A stretch of 64,000 bases of DNA from Cyanoderma ruficeps (taxonomy: Eukaryota > Chordata > Aves > Passeriformes > Timaliidae): positions 43,034,750-43,098,749 of the forward strand of contig VZDJ01007747.1 in the NCBI GenBank assembly GCA_008694505.1, read 5' to 3'. Position 1 is the stretch's first letter; the number at the start of each line of letters is the position of its first letter. Below the pieces are notes generated by a model, which saw nothing but the letters and a program-made list of their open reading frames with translations, searched no databases and had not been told where the DNA came from. The translations under genes and the position numbers were made by a program. Positions 1 to 11,061 of the stretch are shown piece after piece.

Positions 1-606
1 TTTCTCTTCGTCACTGTATTGGCTGTCAGCAGCAACCTTCCTTCTTCCATGGAGCAAGTTCTTCCCTCTGCCCTCCATTGCATGGCATTAGTCCCTGATA
101 GTCTGGCAATGAATGCTTAAAATTTAACTTCTGAATGCTGTGTGTGTGAATGTATTCAGACCACCTATTGTTCTGCCTACAAAACATCAGCTTCCCCTCC
201 TTCCTCCCAGTGTCCTGCAGTCAAGAGCATCAAACAGAACAAAAATGCAAATGTGGCTTCTGCAGTGCATTTGCATTTGCATTTGCACTCTGCTCTGGTC
301 AGCAGAGCTGGGGGCTGCCAGAGAAATCTGGTTGGGTCTGAACAAAACTCTCAGCTGTCATCAGTACCCGTGGATATTGATGAACAAGTTACTTGTGCTG
401 CACAAGGGCATTTTGGAGGAGTTTGCTGTGGAAATAGAAGAGCTTAGCACAATGGCTAAAATGAGAAGTGCAGTACTTAGTCACCATTAAATGTACTGAG
501 GCCTGAGGAGCTCAGCAATAATAGCAGGAAGGAGGCTATAGAACAATCCTTTTTTCACCCCTCACATGCAAATGGGCTTAAATGAGATAGATCTGGAACA
601 ATCCAT
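1..606. other. Unique non-coding sequence at left edge
   Basis: I see no gene here. Three overlapping open frames between 140 and 490 (up to 116 codons) share the same DNA and have no recognisable domain; their low-complexity run comes from the GCATTT repeats near 270. The only notable structure is the octamer cluster listed separately. Confidence 0.5.
245..288. promoter_or_regulatory. Cluster of POU/octamer motifs
   Basis: A perfect ATGCAAAT octamer lies at 245-252. Two overlapping perfect ATTTGCAT octamers follow at 269-276 and 275-282, and a one-mismatch copy (ATTTGCAC) at 281-288. The last three arise from a short GCATTT tandem run. The octamer is the classic binding site of POU-domain (Oct) factors. 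Whether this patch is bound or is only a hexamer microsatellite cannot be decided from sequence. Confidence 0.3.
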
Positions 607-1080
607 CTACTCAAATAGTGTCCTCTGTGCCAGGCACTGCACTAGCAGGGCTGGGAGAGAGAACAGGTGAAGAGTGACCACAGCCCAGACAGGGCCTTCC
701 CCAGCCCAGGGGCATCTGAGCAGCAGGGCAGGGTTCTGATAAGGTCTCCTGGGAGTCTCTGAAACACAGGCTGAGGATCCCAGTTGCAGGTCCATGCAGG
801 AACTCCCCCATTCAGGAGCAGCAGAAGATGGGCCAAAGGCAGAACTGGAGAAAGGGCTGCAACTTTGGTGTGACTTTAGTTCATCCAGGAGGCAGTGCCA
901 GAGACATGACTGAAGCTGGGTGTGCTTCAGATACAGCCAGGGTCCATCCAGGAGCCAGAAACAGGACTGCTTAAACCTACAGTGCAGATCAGACAAGGAC
1001 CAAGGTGCAGATTAAACAGATCTCCAGAGCCCATGGGCAAAGGGTGGGGAAGGGCTCCCAGGTCAGGCTGGTCAGGAAAA
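607..1080. other. GC-richer unclassified block
   Basis: This stretch is clearly richer in G and C than its AT-rich flanks and keeps overlapping minus-strand frames open (up to 129 codons at 607-996). The translations show no domain I recognise. An old LTR or other degraded repeat would explain the composition, but I find no LTR ends, poly(A) signal or target duplication. Confidence 0.3.
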
Positions 1081-4000
1081 TAAAGATCCATAGCCACATT
1101 TATATTACTGACACTGTTATGTAAACTCCCTGGAACACAGAAATGCAACAAACAGACCTCAACCAATTTGCTTTTCATCATTTTTGCTCGTTTCTGGCCT
1201 TAGGACATCTCACTCAGCTCTTTAGTTTTTGTACTATGCATGATGTAGCTAATCTGGACACTTAGATTGCTCCCACTGCAGGAACACTCCATTGGCATAA
1301 TCCCGTAGTCTTCAGGTTTATGATTCTTCAGAAGGCCATGATAAGGATCCCAGTGCATGTGACACTGGTCCCTTGTTCACTCCAATGTGTGTTATATAAG
1401 CAGATTGCTTTTGGCAGCAGGTTAGCCTGCTTTTTAATGCAAAACAAAAAACAGCTTTTTACATAAATCTGGGGAAACTTTTCCTTTCGCTGAGCCATAT
1501 TTAGGATTTTGTGTCATTCTCTATTCTAAAAAATTGGCGAAGCATGTAGTTACTAAATGGTTCTCCCTCTTTTTTTGCCTCTTGCCTTAAACTGTCAACA
1601 TGCAGGAGATGAGAATAATCCCTTGACTTCAACCATTGGTATATTTGTTTTAGAGCAAGGCATTTGTGTAGACAAGGAAAACCACATTCTGTCTCAATGG
1701 AAATTGTTCTTGCTTAGAACTAAGGTTAGGTCTATCAGCCTGAATCATCTCAAAGGTTTACTGAGCTGCAAACACACTGGTAGCTGCAATGCAGATGAGC
1801 TCAGAGCACACCCTGGCCTGAGAACTGTGTCCATTATCAGTTGCCATTTTGTCATCTTAATGTTAGCGAGGTGTATTGAATAATTTATCTTGCCACTTTC
1901 TTTATTCACCAGTAGAGACCAGTGCATTGCATCCTTCCCTTGTGGCCCCTGAGGACATGCTCTGTCTGTTCTGATAGTGATTCTGATAATGTGAAACCAC
2001 ATTATCCACCACTCTGCCAGGCAGCTTAATTTCTTGTGGAAGGAATGCAGTTATACAGTCAAGAAGTGAATTTCCATGTTGCCCCTGTGTGGACTGTCAG
2101 GGCACTAGAACTTGTAATTCCCCGAAAAAATCAACACCAAAATACAGACTTCATCTTTTCCTTCTCAAAGGGAGGGGAAGAATTCCATTGCAGTTTGTTG
2201 GTGTATTTTTTCTAATTTTACATCTGTGATGCTTTATTTGTTCAAAGGTACAGAGAAGCCTGTTCTGCATAAGATTTGGGGTAAAAGTAAAATTTCATGC
2301 AGAGAAATGTCAAAGCTGTAACTGTTTATTTAAAAAGCCAAATATATGTTTGCAAAACTGCTTTTTCAGAAAACAAGCATCATTTCCATGAAGAACAACT
2401 CCTTGTGGCTGAGGTCAGGAGTTCCTAACCACTGTCTTTTGGCACCAGATGAATTTTAATTTTTTTCCAAGTTTTTTCCAGACTTCTCACTAATGAATGT
2501 CTCCTGCAAAGTTCTTTACAACACATAGTGTAATTATTTATGTAATTATTATGTTTTATTTCCTTACTTCTAAAGGAAACCTAGCTGTTAAAAGGACCAC
2601 AAACCAATTACCAATGCATTTTATTCATTGTTGAATCATTATTCATAGATCATTTTGCAGTAACTGAGGATCAAGTTCTTGTGAATTCTCCTCCTGTCTC
2701 TCTATCAACATTCAGCAATTCTACAAGTAAATTCTTATAGCCCGAGGGGAAAATATTCCAAGACAAATACTTGTATTTTCTTCACCCTTTATAATGATAT
2801 GTAACAGTGAAGCTTAAATGTCAGTGACTTGTTTGTGGACAAAAATAAAAGATACTTTGTGTTTAAAGGGGGATAAAATTGCTATTCTAAAGGCAGCTGC
2901 AATCAGTATATCTCCCTGAATATCAACCTGGTACATCAGCCTAATCTGAATTTTATGTCTAACTCAGAAACTGAGCAACTTAGTGTGTGAAAAATTGTAA
3001 AGTTGCAAAGGCAAAAGATATTCTTCTGTGTTGTTTATAAAAAAATCAGATTTGTCCTGCTTTGTGTCTTTGGCAGTGTTTTTCACATATGAAAACAAAT
3101 TAGGCAGCAGTAGTTTGTAATACTTGTAAGAATAGCAAAAAGGTACTACAGAATAGAAAGTCAAATTCCAAATGCATATTGAAGAAACCTAATGATATAT
3201 CTCTGTCATCCTTCAGGAATATTAGATGTTAGGAGGTTTATTGCTTGAAATAGTAATTATTTCTGTCATTAGGTCCCCTGGATCTTTCTTTTGCTCTCTT
3301 TTCTAAGCTGCGTCCCCATCTCTCTCACCTCTCACCCAGCACACATAAAACTCCTGGAAGGCCTTTTAGCCTTGCCCATGGCCAGCCCTGGAGCTTTGTG
3401 GGAGCCAGGCCAGGTTTAGAGCAGTTGGGGATTTGTCCTAATGGCCTTTCTGGTCACTTTTGGGACCATTCAGTTTCAGCCAATTTGACTGGGAGACACC
3501 AGTCAGCTTAACCCTGAGTTTGGGGCATTTTCTCCCCTTCAAATGCCCAGACCCCAAAGCATTCCCTGATGCTGCCAGGGATCAATGCATTTTATCCAGA
3601 GAGGAGGTCAAGCCAACAGTACTAAAGTGCTGTAACCAGATGAAGAGCCACAATTCCAACAGATTAAATGCAAAGTGGGTGATGGTCTGTTTTCCTCAGA
3701 GGCAAACGCCAAGAATATCAAGAACCTGTGTTGGTAGAAGAGGGAGTCCCAGTAAATAGCAAACACATTGTTGTGCTCCTGTCCCTAGCAGAGCACAGTA
3801 AATTCACTTATCCAGTATTAGGCAGGAGGAGTCAGTGGAAACCCAAAGAATCCACATGGTAAATCTCGAGGGACAGGAATTTTAGAGGAATCTGAAAAAA
3901 CAACAACAAAAACTTTTGTGAAGTTCTAAATATCAATGGTTCTTATGGTAGATAGTTGAAGTGCACTCAGTTATAACACATCCATGAATTGGCAGTGGAA

Positions 4001-4300
4001 AAATCCAACTCCAGCAGCAGAGATGAGTTACAGCTGCAGCTGACAGTGAGAGATTCAAACACAGAGAACACTTAGGTGATGAAGGCAGGACCAGCAATCA
4101 GTTGTGTGCTTCAAAGCAAGAAAGCACAATCACTGTGACAAAAATCAGTGTGACAACAGGGCCTCATTGTTGGCTCTGGCTTTCTGTTGAAAGGACTTGC
4201 ACAGGGGAAGGGCCCTGTAGCAGAGCAGCCTTGCCCCCAAGCCCTTTAATTAGGGTGCAATGGGGGGAAAAAAGAGATATTTGAAAAAGACAGGCATTAC
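1081..4300. other. Non-coding sequence, no gene seen
   Basis: The stretch is AT-rich and unique-looking, with many in-frame stops. Small open frames (60-108 codons) show no domain, shared motif or plausible splice context. There is a somewhat GC-richer patch around 3300-3600. I recognise no repeat family. Confidence 0.5.
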
Positions 4301-4776
4301 TCAGAGAATTATTGAATATCCTGAGTGGGAAGGCACCCACAAGGACCTTTGAGTCCAACTCCTGCCCTGCACAGCACCATCCCCCAGATGTGCCCAAGAG
4401 CATTGTTCAAACACTCCTTGAGCTCTGTCAGGCTGGTGCTGTGACCACTGCCCTGGAGAGCCTGTCCAGTGCCCAGCCATCCTCTGGCAGTCAGAGATAC
4501 ACCCAACTCCCTGATATTGTCCTAAGTGGATATTGTCCTAAGTGGATATTGCCCTAATACCCAACCAACCCCTCCCCTGACAGCTACAGCTGTTTCCTCC
4601 AGCCCTGGTCACTGTGACACAGAGCAGAGATTGGAGCTGCCCCTGTGCTGCCCCTTGGGAGGAGGATGGTGAAGACCATGATGAGGTCTGGCCTCATCCT
4701 CCTCCAGGCTTGGCCACTCCTCACACATCTTCCCCTGCAGACCCTTCACCATCTGCTGTTCCAATCTGATGAACTT
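4301..4776 (-). repeat. CR1 LINE fragment (3' part, minus strand)
   Basis: Read on the minus strand this is the 3' portion of a chicken-repeat-1 retrotransposon of the subfamily whose end reads like ATATCCTGAGTGGGAAGG on the plus strand. CR1 hallmarks in order are TGAGTCCAACTCCTGCCCTG, CTTGAGCTCTGTCAGGCTGG, GTGACCACTGCCCTGG and, further in, GATGAGGTCTGGCCTCATCC. It is 5'-truncated as usual for CR1 and keeps no functional reverse-transcriptase frame. Divergence is high, so it is probably old. A short tandem repeat has grown inside it at 4513-4557. Confidence 0.85.
4513..4557 (+). repeat. 16-bp tandem repeat inside CR1
   Basis: The unit GATATTGTCCTAAGTG is present twice exactly (4513-4528 and 4529-4544) and a third partial copy (GATATTGCCCTAA) follows. 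In other CR1 copies this place reads as a single stretch ending in CCTAATA, so the repetition arose by slippage or local duplication after insertion. Confidence 0.85.
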
Positions 4777-7570
4777 TTTTAATCTGATTTAGATGCAGTG
4801 CTCTTGCAGTGGCACTGGTAGCCACTCTGAATGCAAAGGAAGTGAGAATTAGCTATTACTGTTACAGCAGGAGCCTGACAATGTTTGCCTGCGCTGTCTG
4901 GACATGAGAAAAAGGGATTCAGTCCCTCTTTGCATTTCAGAGAGCCCAAAGGATTCCAAATGCCTTCATGCATTTGCCATTAAAAAAATGTCCTTTAATA
5001 AGCAAGCAAGTAAAGGACAGTGAGGTACAGCCAGCTGCAGAGGTACCCTCTGTTGTCCAGTGCCCCACAAGCTCTGAAGGAGGAAGCTGAAGCTGTTTGC
5101 TCTGCTTGATGCATAGTGGTAATCAGGCAGCTTATTTTCTGACCTTCAGGGATCTGGCTCCATATGAAAAGCAGAGTAAAAGCAATATAAATCCATGTGA
5201 GGAGATGTTTTCACTGGAACATGTATGTCATGGTTCAGAAATACTGGAAGCCATGCAGGCCCAGAGGGAAGGATGAATCAAGAATGGCAATACCCAGATA
5301 TATATCTATAATGTCCATACCCCTATATAGATTTATCTGGGTATATCCCAAAACTCATCCAACTGCCCACAAAGATCTGTCCCACATAAAAGTGACAGAT
5401 AAATGACAGTCTCTCCTTAAAATGGCAATGAAATTATACAAAATGCAAAGCAAAGTTATATCTCATTATTAAATCCTTAGATTAAAAGCACCCTCTGGGA
5501 GGATACTCAAGGAGATCTGTGTGTGTGTGTCCTGTGTTGTACCCTGGTCTCTGGACATCTGCTGTTTGTCACTGCTTACATAGCATTTGTTCTGACCTGG
5601 TACACCCATCCTGTTTCTCCTTTGGATTTGTATCATATCTGTTTAATCATGACTGGAAATCAGTAATTTCAGTTACAATGATTTCAGTCATCCTGCTCTG
5701 TGTGCCATTACAAGGACCAGACTTCATAAATTCTTATTTATTGGCTGAAAATACAAGGACTTTGTTGCATTCATAGTGAAGGAAAGCATTGCTTCAAGCA
5801 TAAAAAAAAAAAAAAAGGAGAGGGGAAGTATTTTCACAGAGAAAATTGTTTTAACTTTAATCCATATATTAATATTTCCTCCATTTTTTTTGTCTTGCAA
5901 ACTGTATCTAATTAATTTTTTCTCTTGCAATTATTTTTTTTTTGACTGTCAGGCAAAACTTGAATTTCCTCTGTTCAGCTATGTTGGATTATGCTAAGCA
6001 AAATCACTAAATCCTCAAAGTGAATAGCATATGCCAGTGGCATCTTGCATACATTATTTGCACAACTGGGCAGTTTGCATCAGACTCCTTCCAATGTGCA
6101 CCTGAGCCTGCTATGGAGGGATTGAAGAAAAATTGAAATTCCTCGGGAATGTTTGGTGCGCCATAGATCAGTTAGAGGTCATCATGTTATTTAGTGTTTT
6201 ATGGTGAATAAATCAGATGCTCACTGCCAAATCCCCCTTTATATGAGCTATAATACACCGAGTTCTTTATGGAAAGGGAATTTTTATGGACTGCAACTGA
6301 ACCACATTATCCTGTAAGGTAATGGGGCAGCGACACATATAATGAATAGGACATCACTCACTTTGTATTCTATGCATCACAATGAGAGCACAAAAAAACC
6401 TGAATCAAGTAGATGCTTCTCTCTGTGTACAAACACAAGACTTGAAGCAGTGAGGTGGGAGTTTTCATACCTAGTTTAAACTTCTACATTAAAATGATTG
6501 TTCACATTCTCCATAAAAGGGGAGTCTCCACAGCCTTCTAATTAAAACCCAGTCCAGCAATAAAGGAAAATAGCACCAAAAATGAACACTGGACTAAGAG
6601 AGGCATGTAGAACAGCTATTTATTAGCCCTCAGAGGAGTTTCCTGTGGATGAGTATTGAAATGGTGAGGTCTCGGTCTTCAAGATCCTTTGAATCTGTCC
6701 CTTGATTTACAACTGAAGCTTTTCTGTTACATCATGCACTTGATACTGCTTTTGATTGGTAAAACTGTAAAATTCTTCTATAATACATTCCAAGACAGTT
6801 ACAAGTGAGTCACAAAAGTAGAGGAGTCACATTGTACAGCTTGATTCATCGCAGACTTCAGCTACTAAAGGCATTTATTCACAATCATTAGCTAAATGCA
6901 GAGTCGCACATGGACTATGAAAAGATTCTGTAAAATTATTATTTGTTTCTTAGAATTTGTGTCATTATTTTCTGGATGAAATAGGTTAAAGACAGGTGAG
7001 AATTCTCTTAATTTTCATAATAATTAATTATAACTTAATAATGTTTATTTATTTTCCTTTTCCTATATGTAAGACAAAACATTATAAATGGAGAGATTTT
7101 ATTCTTATGAGAAATGTTCTGTAGGGCCAGAGATTCTTGGCTAACTGAGATTTAAAACACTTTTTTGACTGATTCTTAAATAAATTTTGGTATGTGTTGC
7201 ACGAAGGCTATAAATGATTTGATTAATTTTCCGATGCCCATTCCAGCCTCTTTTCCTTGAAAAGAATGAACATACAATTACCTTCATGTGCAATATAGCA
7301 GCTGATTGTTGCTTCAAATATGCATTTTGTTGCCATTTCTTTCCCTCAATGTGCAGCTCTGAAGTGGTAGGAAGTTCACAATGTAAATGGGTCTGTTGAA
7401 AAACTTCAGTTTTCCAGCTTGGTCAGAAAAAACTCCAACCCTGCTCCCTCCATATTCAAAGAATTAAGAACTATGACATGATTTTTTCATAGTTTAGTGT
7501 AAAAGCAGCTCAGGTTTCAGACAAAGGGGATTATTTACTTATCTTAGAATTCAGGTGTCTGAAATTTAGG
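4777..7570. other. Unique non-coding sequence, no gene seen
   Basis: No open frame here has recognisable protein similarity. The stretch contains a 15-A run at 5802-5816 and the hairpin at 5290-5344. The part from about 6050 to 7350 is AT-rich, lacks any repeat I recognise and has several TAAT/ATTA clusters, which would fit conserved non-coding sequence, but that is only an impression. Confidence 0.45.
5290..5344. repeat. 55-nt inverted repeat (hairpin)
   Basis: The left arm at 5290-5310 starts ATACCCAGATA and the right arm at 5324-5344 ends TATCTGGGTAT. Folding pairs 18 of 21 positions, with the outer 11 base pairs perfect, around a 13-nt loop. Size and pairing resemble a short microRNA-precursor-like hairpin or the remnant of a small inverted-repeat element. 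I do not recognise a known microRNA seed in it. Confidence 0.7.
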
Positions 7571-8241
7571 TGTCTGCCCTGGTTTGGGACAAATTTGGAA
7601 GGGAACTTCCAAAGGGATGTTTCCTAAGGGACAAAATTCAGCGGCCTTCACCGTCAGCCTGTTTGGGAGATAAACCTCCTTCGAGAAAAGTGGAAAAAAC
7701 TGTTTATTTAACAAGCAAAGCATTCACAAACATGAGAAAATGAGTAATATTATACTGTGGAACCTCTTGTTGTTCTGAAGAGACGGCAAATTCAGAGAGG
7801 GTCCTTTTGTAGCTCAGAGTCCTTTCCGTGGGTGTGTGCTCGGATTGTTCTTTATAGCCCTGGTGTTCCCAGACCAAACAAAAGCTGAACAGTTCCAAAA
7901 CAAACCTTCTGGCCTCAGCTAATGAGAGGAAAACCAGTGAAAAAAAGCAGGGGAAAACTCCTGGTCTGTCTGCAGAGTGGAGAACTCCAAGAGCACCGTT
8001 TATGTCTTGGGTTCCAATGTGTAACCAGAAATGTGTATTCTATTCTCCATCTGTTGAAACCAGTTGGGGAGGTGTTTTCTTTATCTCTTGTATAACCCAT
8101 TCCTCATCACTCCAGGGGGAGGGGGCGGGTGTCTCCTGTTAATGGGCAGCTGTTCAAACCAGGTGGGGCAGTGTTCTTTATCTCTTCCACCACCCATCCT
8201 CCCTCCAGGGGATATCTGCTGTTCATGGGCCATCGAGGCTT

Positions 8242-8246
8242 GCTGC
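8242..8246. repeat. Left target-site duplication of nested LTR
   Basis: GCTGC directly precedes the inserted LTR and is repeated at 8781-8785 directly after it. Confidence 0.75.
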
Positions 8247-8780
8247 CTTGTAAGAGCACCCATCGATGGCAGGGAGAGGGATCTCTGGAAACCAGGGAGG
8301 CTCTTGGAACACGTGGTTTATTGCATAGGTCCTGGGTGAAAGAGCCTTGCCTTCAGCCACCAGCCTCAGCTTAAGGGGTGCCCCCAAGAGAGAGCTACTT
8401 CCTTGTTACACTGCATTATATCTCTTTTTGTGTTGAATATTTACAGTAACCAACTGGTGCGAGATACAAATCCTACAGAATTTACATACAGCCTACGAGA
8501 ACTACTGTATTACCGTATCACTCTGTGTTCTAAACTCTAAAGGCCACTTCCTTATCTACCTTTTCCCTGATACCTTGGTGAGGCTCCTCCCATGGGTGCC
8601 TTGGTGTCCCTTTGTTTGCTATTACTCAGCCCATCTCCAGACAATCGCCATCTTCCTGCCTGCCATGCTTACATCTCAAAGCTAGCTTTCATTTCTATTT
8701 CACTCACAGGCTTTATATTCTCAGAATCGCTTGCCAAGCAATCATATCTGTAAGCTTTTCCTGTCTCATCCTTCCCAACA
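8247..8780 (-). mobile_element. Solo LTR nested in older LTR
   Basis: This 534-bp segment interrupts the LTR at 7571-8980 and is flanked by GCTGC on both sides. Read on the minus strand it begins TGTTGGGAAGGATGAGACAG and ends near CTCTTACA, two bases from the duplicated site, so it has TG...CA-like LTR ends. A canonical AATAAA lies on the minus strand at 8317-8322, about 70 bp before the end, as expected for an R-U5 segment. No internal retroviral sequence remains, so it is a solo LTR formed by LTR-LTR recombination. A 5-bp duplication suits an ERVL-like integrase, but the family is not established. It must be younger than its host LTR. Confidence 0.75.
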
Positions 8781-8785
8781 GCTGC
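8781..8785. repeat. Right target-site duplication of nested LTR
   Basis: GCTGC matches 8242-8246. Removing one copy plus the insert gives a junction that lines up with the uninterrupted LTR copy at about 62450-62465. Confidence 0.75.
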
Positions 8786-8980
8786 ATGACTGATAAAATT
8801 ACATTGTCCCATTGGGAGATGCTCCACCCAGTGGGGGGAGCCAACTGTTCCTACCTAGATAAAAACTGAGAGTCAGAACTCCAGGATAGTCTATTTCCAG
8901 AGGAATCCTCTGGATTCCCAGAGGAAGACTGGACTCATCACCACAGGACCTTTAGAAGGAGACTACACCCTTCTACAGGA

Positions 8981-9996
8981 TTAGATAAGGAAGTCTGCAT
9001 TGCAGCAGGACATGTGGTACAGTTTAATTAACTATTAATGTGAAAATAAAAAAACAATATGTGGGGCAGTACATTGTTGGTTAATAAACTTTTAAAAACC
9101 TCTGTAACCTGTGGTTTTGTGATCACTGACGACAGACAACTGATCTCCTACTTAGGCAGTGATGACATTCTCACCCTTCATGAGACTGAAGCAAGAAATC
9201 ATGATTTAAACATCTCTCAGTGGTCCCATCTCTTTTACATAAACCCAACAGTACCCACTTAGACCTTGCATTTAAGTGGGCTTCAGAGGAAGTTACATGA
9301 TATTAGAAAACTGTAAATCTTTTGCTTTCAAGCATTTAGCAGGTAATACCGAAGGAAGCACATTTGGGGAAAAAAAAAAGTGGCTGCAGTAAGATTTATC
9401 ACTTAGTTTTTCAGCTTTACTGCTATGTCAATGCTGGGGGTTAAAGCAAACATGAAAAAGATGTTTTATAGATCAAATATTACCTCACTACAGGCCCTAA
9501 CTAGAGGCACTGTGAAAAACAGATTAGAAGTAAATGGTCTGTTTTGGTATTTTTATTGCCCAAATTTAAAATAAAATAATAATGTTATTTTGGCTTCAAA
9601 TACGTTTAAATGTCATTGGTGGAAAGAAAGCCTTGCACAAGACCTTCAAATAGAAGGTTTTAGATTTGAAGAGTCTTATTTTCCCATTGTTTTGTTTTTC
9701 TGCTTTTAAAAATTCATTTATTAATAATATCTGTTCTTCCTTTCCATGCTATAGAAGATAGTAGAAAATAATCACATTTTTGAGACTGTTAAAGAAAGTA
9801 GAAGCATGAAAGGGTTAAAAAAATAATTTCAGAAAAATAGTGAATACAATAGAAGTTCATTGTTATGTTTTCTTAAAAAATGTTTTAGTGATTTGTGTTA
9901 TTATTAGTGCTGAACCTGTTTTGCTTGTAGCTATTTCTGAACTGATATTTTTGAAATCATTTCTGCTTGTTCCCAAATCAATCCAAAACATGAGCA
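8981..9996. other. Non-coding sequence, no gene seen
   Basis: AT-rich sequence after the break of the LTR. There is no recognisable repeat and no open frame with protein features. Confidence 0.5.
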
Positions 9997-10548
9997 TAAA
10001 GAACCTCAGTCAATGAATATAAATATTATAAAGTAAAATTAATCAAAAAAGAAAACCATAATGAATTCAAATTCATAGCAAATATATTTTGTTCTGAGCT
10101 GGTTACTACTATTTCTCGTCAGTGGATACTCCTTGGGTTTTTATTTGGTATCATTGGTGCTATGATTCAGCAACAGAGGCCTTATTTGCAGATCTTGGTG
10201 CCTTTTAATCCCTTCAGTCCAGTTGTAGTTAAAAGACTCCAGGATATAAGTATAGATAGAGATCCTGCATTAGAAACACCTGCACAAAACTGGCGGGAAG
10301 CATTGCTATACAGAAAGTATTCATGGCATTCCCAAGAAATTTGGTGAGATAAATTACACGGAAGAAACTAAAGAACAGCTTGGTCTTGCAATAGAGAACA
10401 TGTTTGAACCTCATTTGCCAATAGCATTGGAGACTTCCAATGTCAATTTCAAAGTAGAAATACTACTGCAGATAGGAGACATCAGCTGTCTCTGGCAGAT
10501 AGGTGGAAGTCCTTGAAAAATCTAAGAAAAAATTGGTGTTTTGCCTAA
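9997..10548 (+). pseudogene. Possible frameshifted coding remnant, unidentified
   Basis: One frame is open for 115 codons (10000-10344) in AT-rich DNA where stops are expected far more often. A second frame is open for 80 codons (10274-10513), and the first frame opens again for 46 codons (10408-10545). The first part reads like a globular or membrane protein, with a hydrophobic stretch WILLGFLFGIIGAMI followed by PYLQILVPFNPFSP and NWREALLY. The second continues with a charged segment containing GIPKKFGEINYTEE. A single frameshift near 10310 would join the first two parts. I cannot assign a family, there is no upstream start codon before 10162, and chance remains a real possibility. Confidence 0.2.
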
Positions 10549-10648
10549 ACTGAGGTTTATAAACTCACGGGCTGAAGAGCAGGGGAAGAACGGACTGAAA
10601 AATGTAACAGCTCACGTGTGAAAGGTGTGGAGCTAATCTGACATAACG

Positions 10649-11061
10649 TGATGCCTTAAGTTTTCTCTTTCATGTTTTTGAGATTCTGTGCTGCCTAGGG
10701 GTGCAGTTCTCACCCTCACATTCAGTGTCAGTCAGCTCTTCACAGAGTAGGTGGACAAAACAAATCCTTTTCCTGCTGCAGACCAAGGACAACTTTCAGG
10801 CCCAAAAGCACAAACAGTGGTGGACTGAAGGGAGGAACAAGAAGGATGGGACTTCAAACCTGAAGTTGTAATTGGTCCAAAACTTTTAAAACTGTAAGAC
10901 CTCATGAGCGAGGGTCCATTTTGTGACCATTTTGAGTCCACCTTGGGTGTAGCCCTGGTCAGGCGCTTGTGCTGCCCAAGGTGTACCCTTAAAGGCCTTT
11001 TTTTAAATATCTATTTTATTCTGTCCACTCTCTGTTTCAGGTCAGCCTTCCCAAGGCACGA
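10649..11061 (+). mobile_element. Decayed solo ERV LTR (same family as 49978-50423)
   Basis: The LTR starts TGATGCCTTAAG and ends AAGGCACGA, a mutated form of the AAGGCATCA end kept in the sister copy. It shares long blocks with that copy, such as AGAGTAGGTGGACAAAACAA, CAAGGACAACTTTCAGGCCC and GGGTGTAGCCCTGGTCAGGC. It is shorter by an internal loss of about 26 bp after TGTAATTGG. The TATA box and the AATAAA signal of the sister copy are both mutated here, so it should be transcriptionally inactive. No matching target duplication is visible at the ends, and no internal retroviral sequence is attached. Confidence 0.85.

Larger units (their letters stand above)
7571..8980 (+). mobile_element. 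ERV LTR, 3'-truncated, split by a nested LTR
   Basis: The element begins TGCCCTGGTTTGGGACAAAT, the 5' LTR start of a songbird ERV family I recognise by its wording. Its U3 runs to 8246 and resumes at 8786 with ACATTGTCCCATTGGGAGAT and a TATA-like GATAAAAAC near 8860. A second copy of the same LTR lies at 62414-62965, and the two agree from CTCCAGGGGATATCTGCTG (near 8206) through CTTCTACAGGAT (near 8981). After 8980 the similarity stops, so the R and U5 parts and the 3' end are missing. Within U3, two imperfect repeats of about 80 bp (about 8060-8155 and 8160-8235) each contain TTCTTTATCTCTT and a GGGCAG/GGGCCA-type end. No retroviral gene is attached. Confidence 0.75.
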
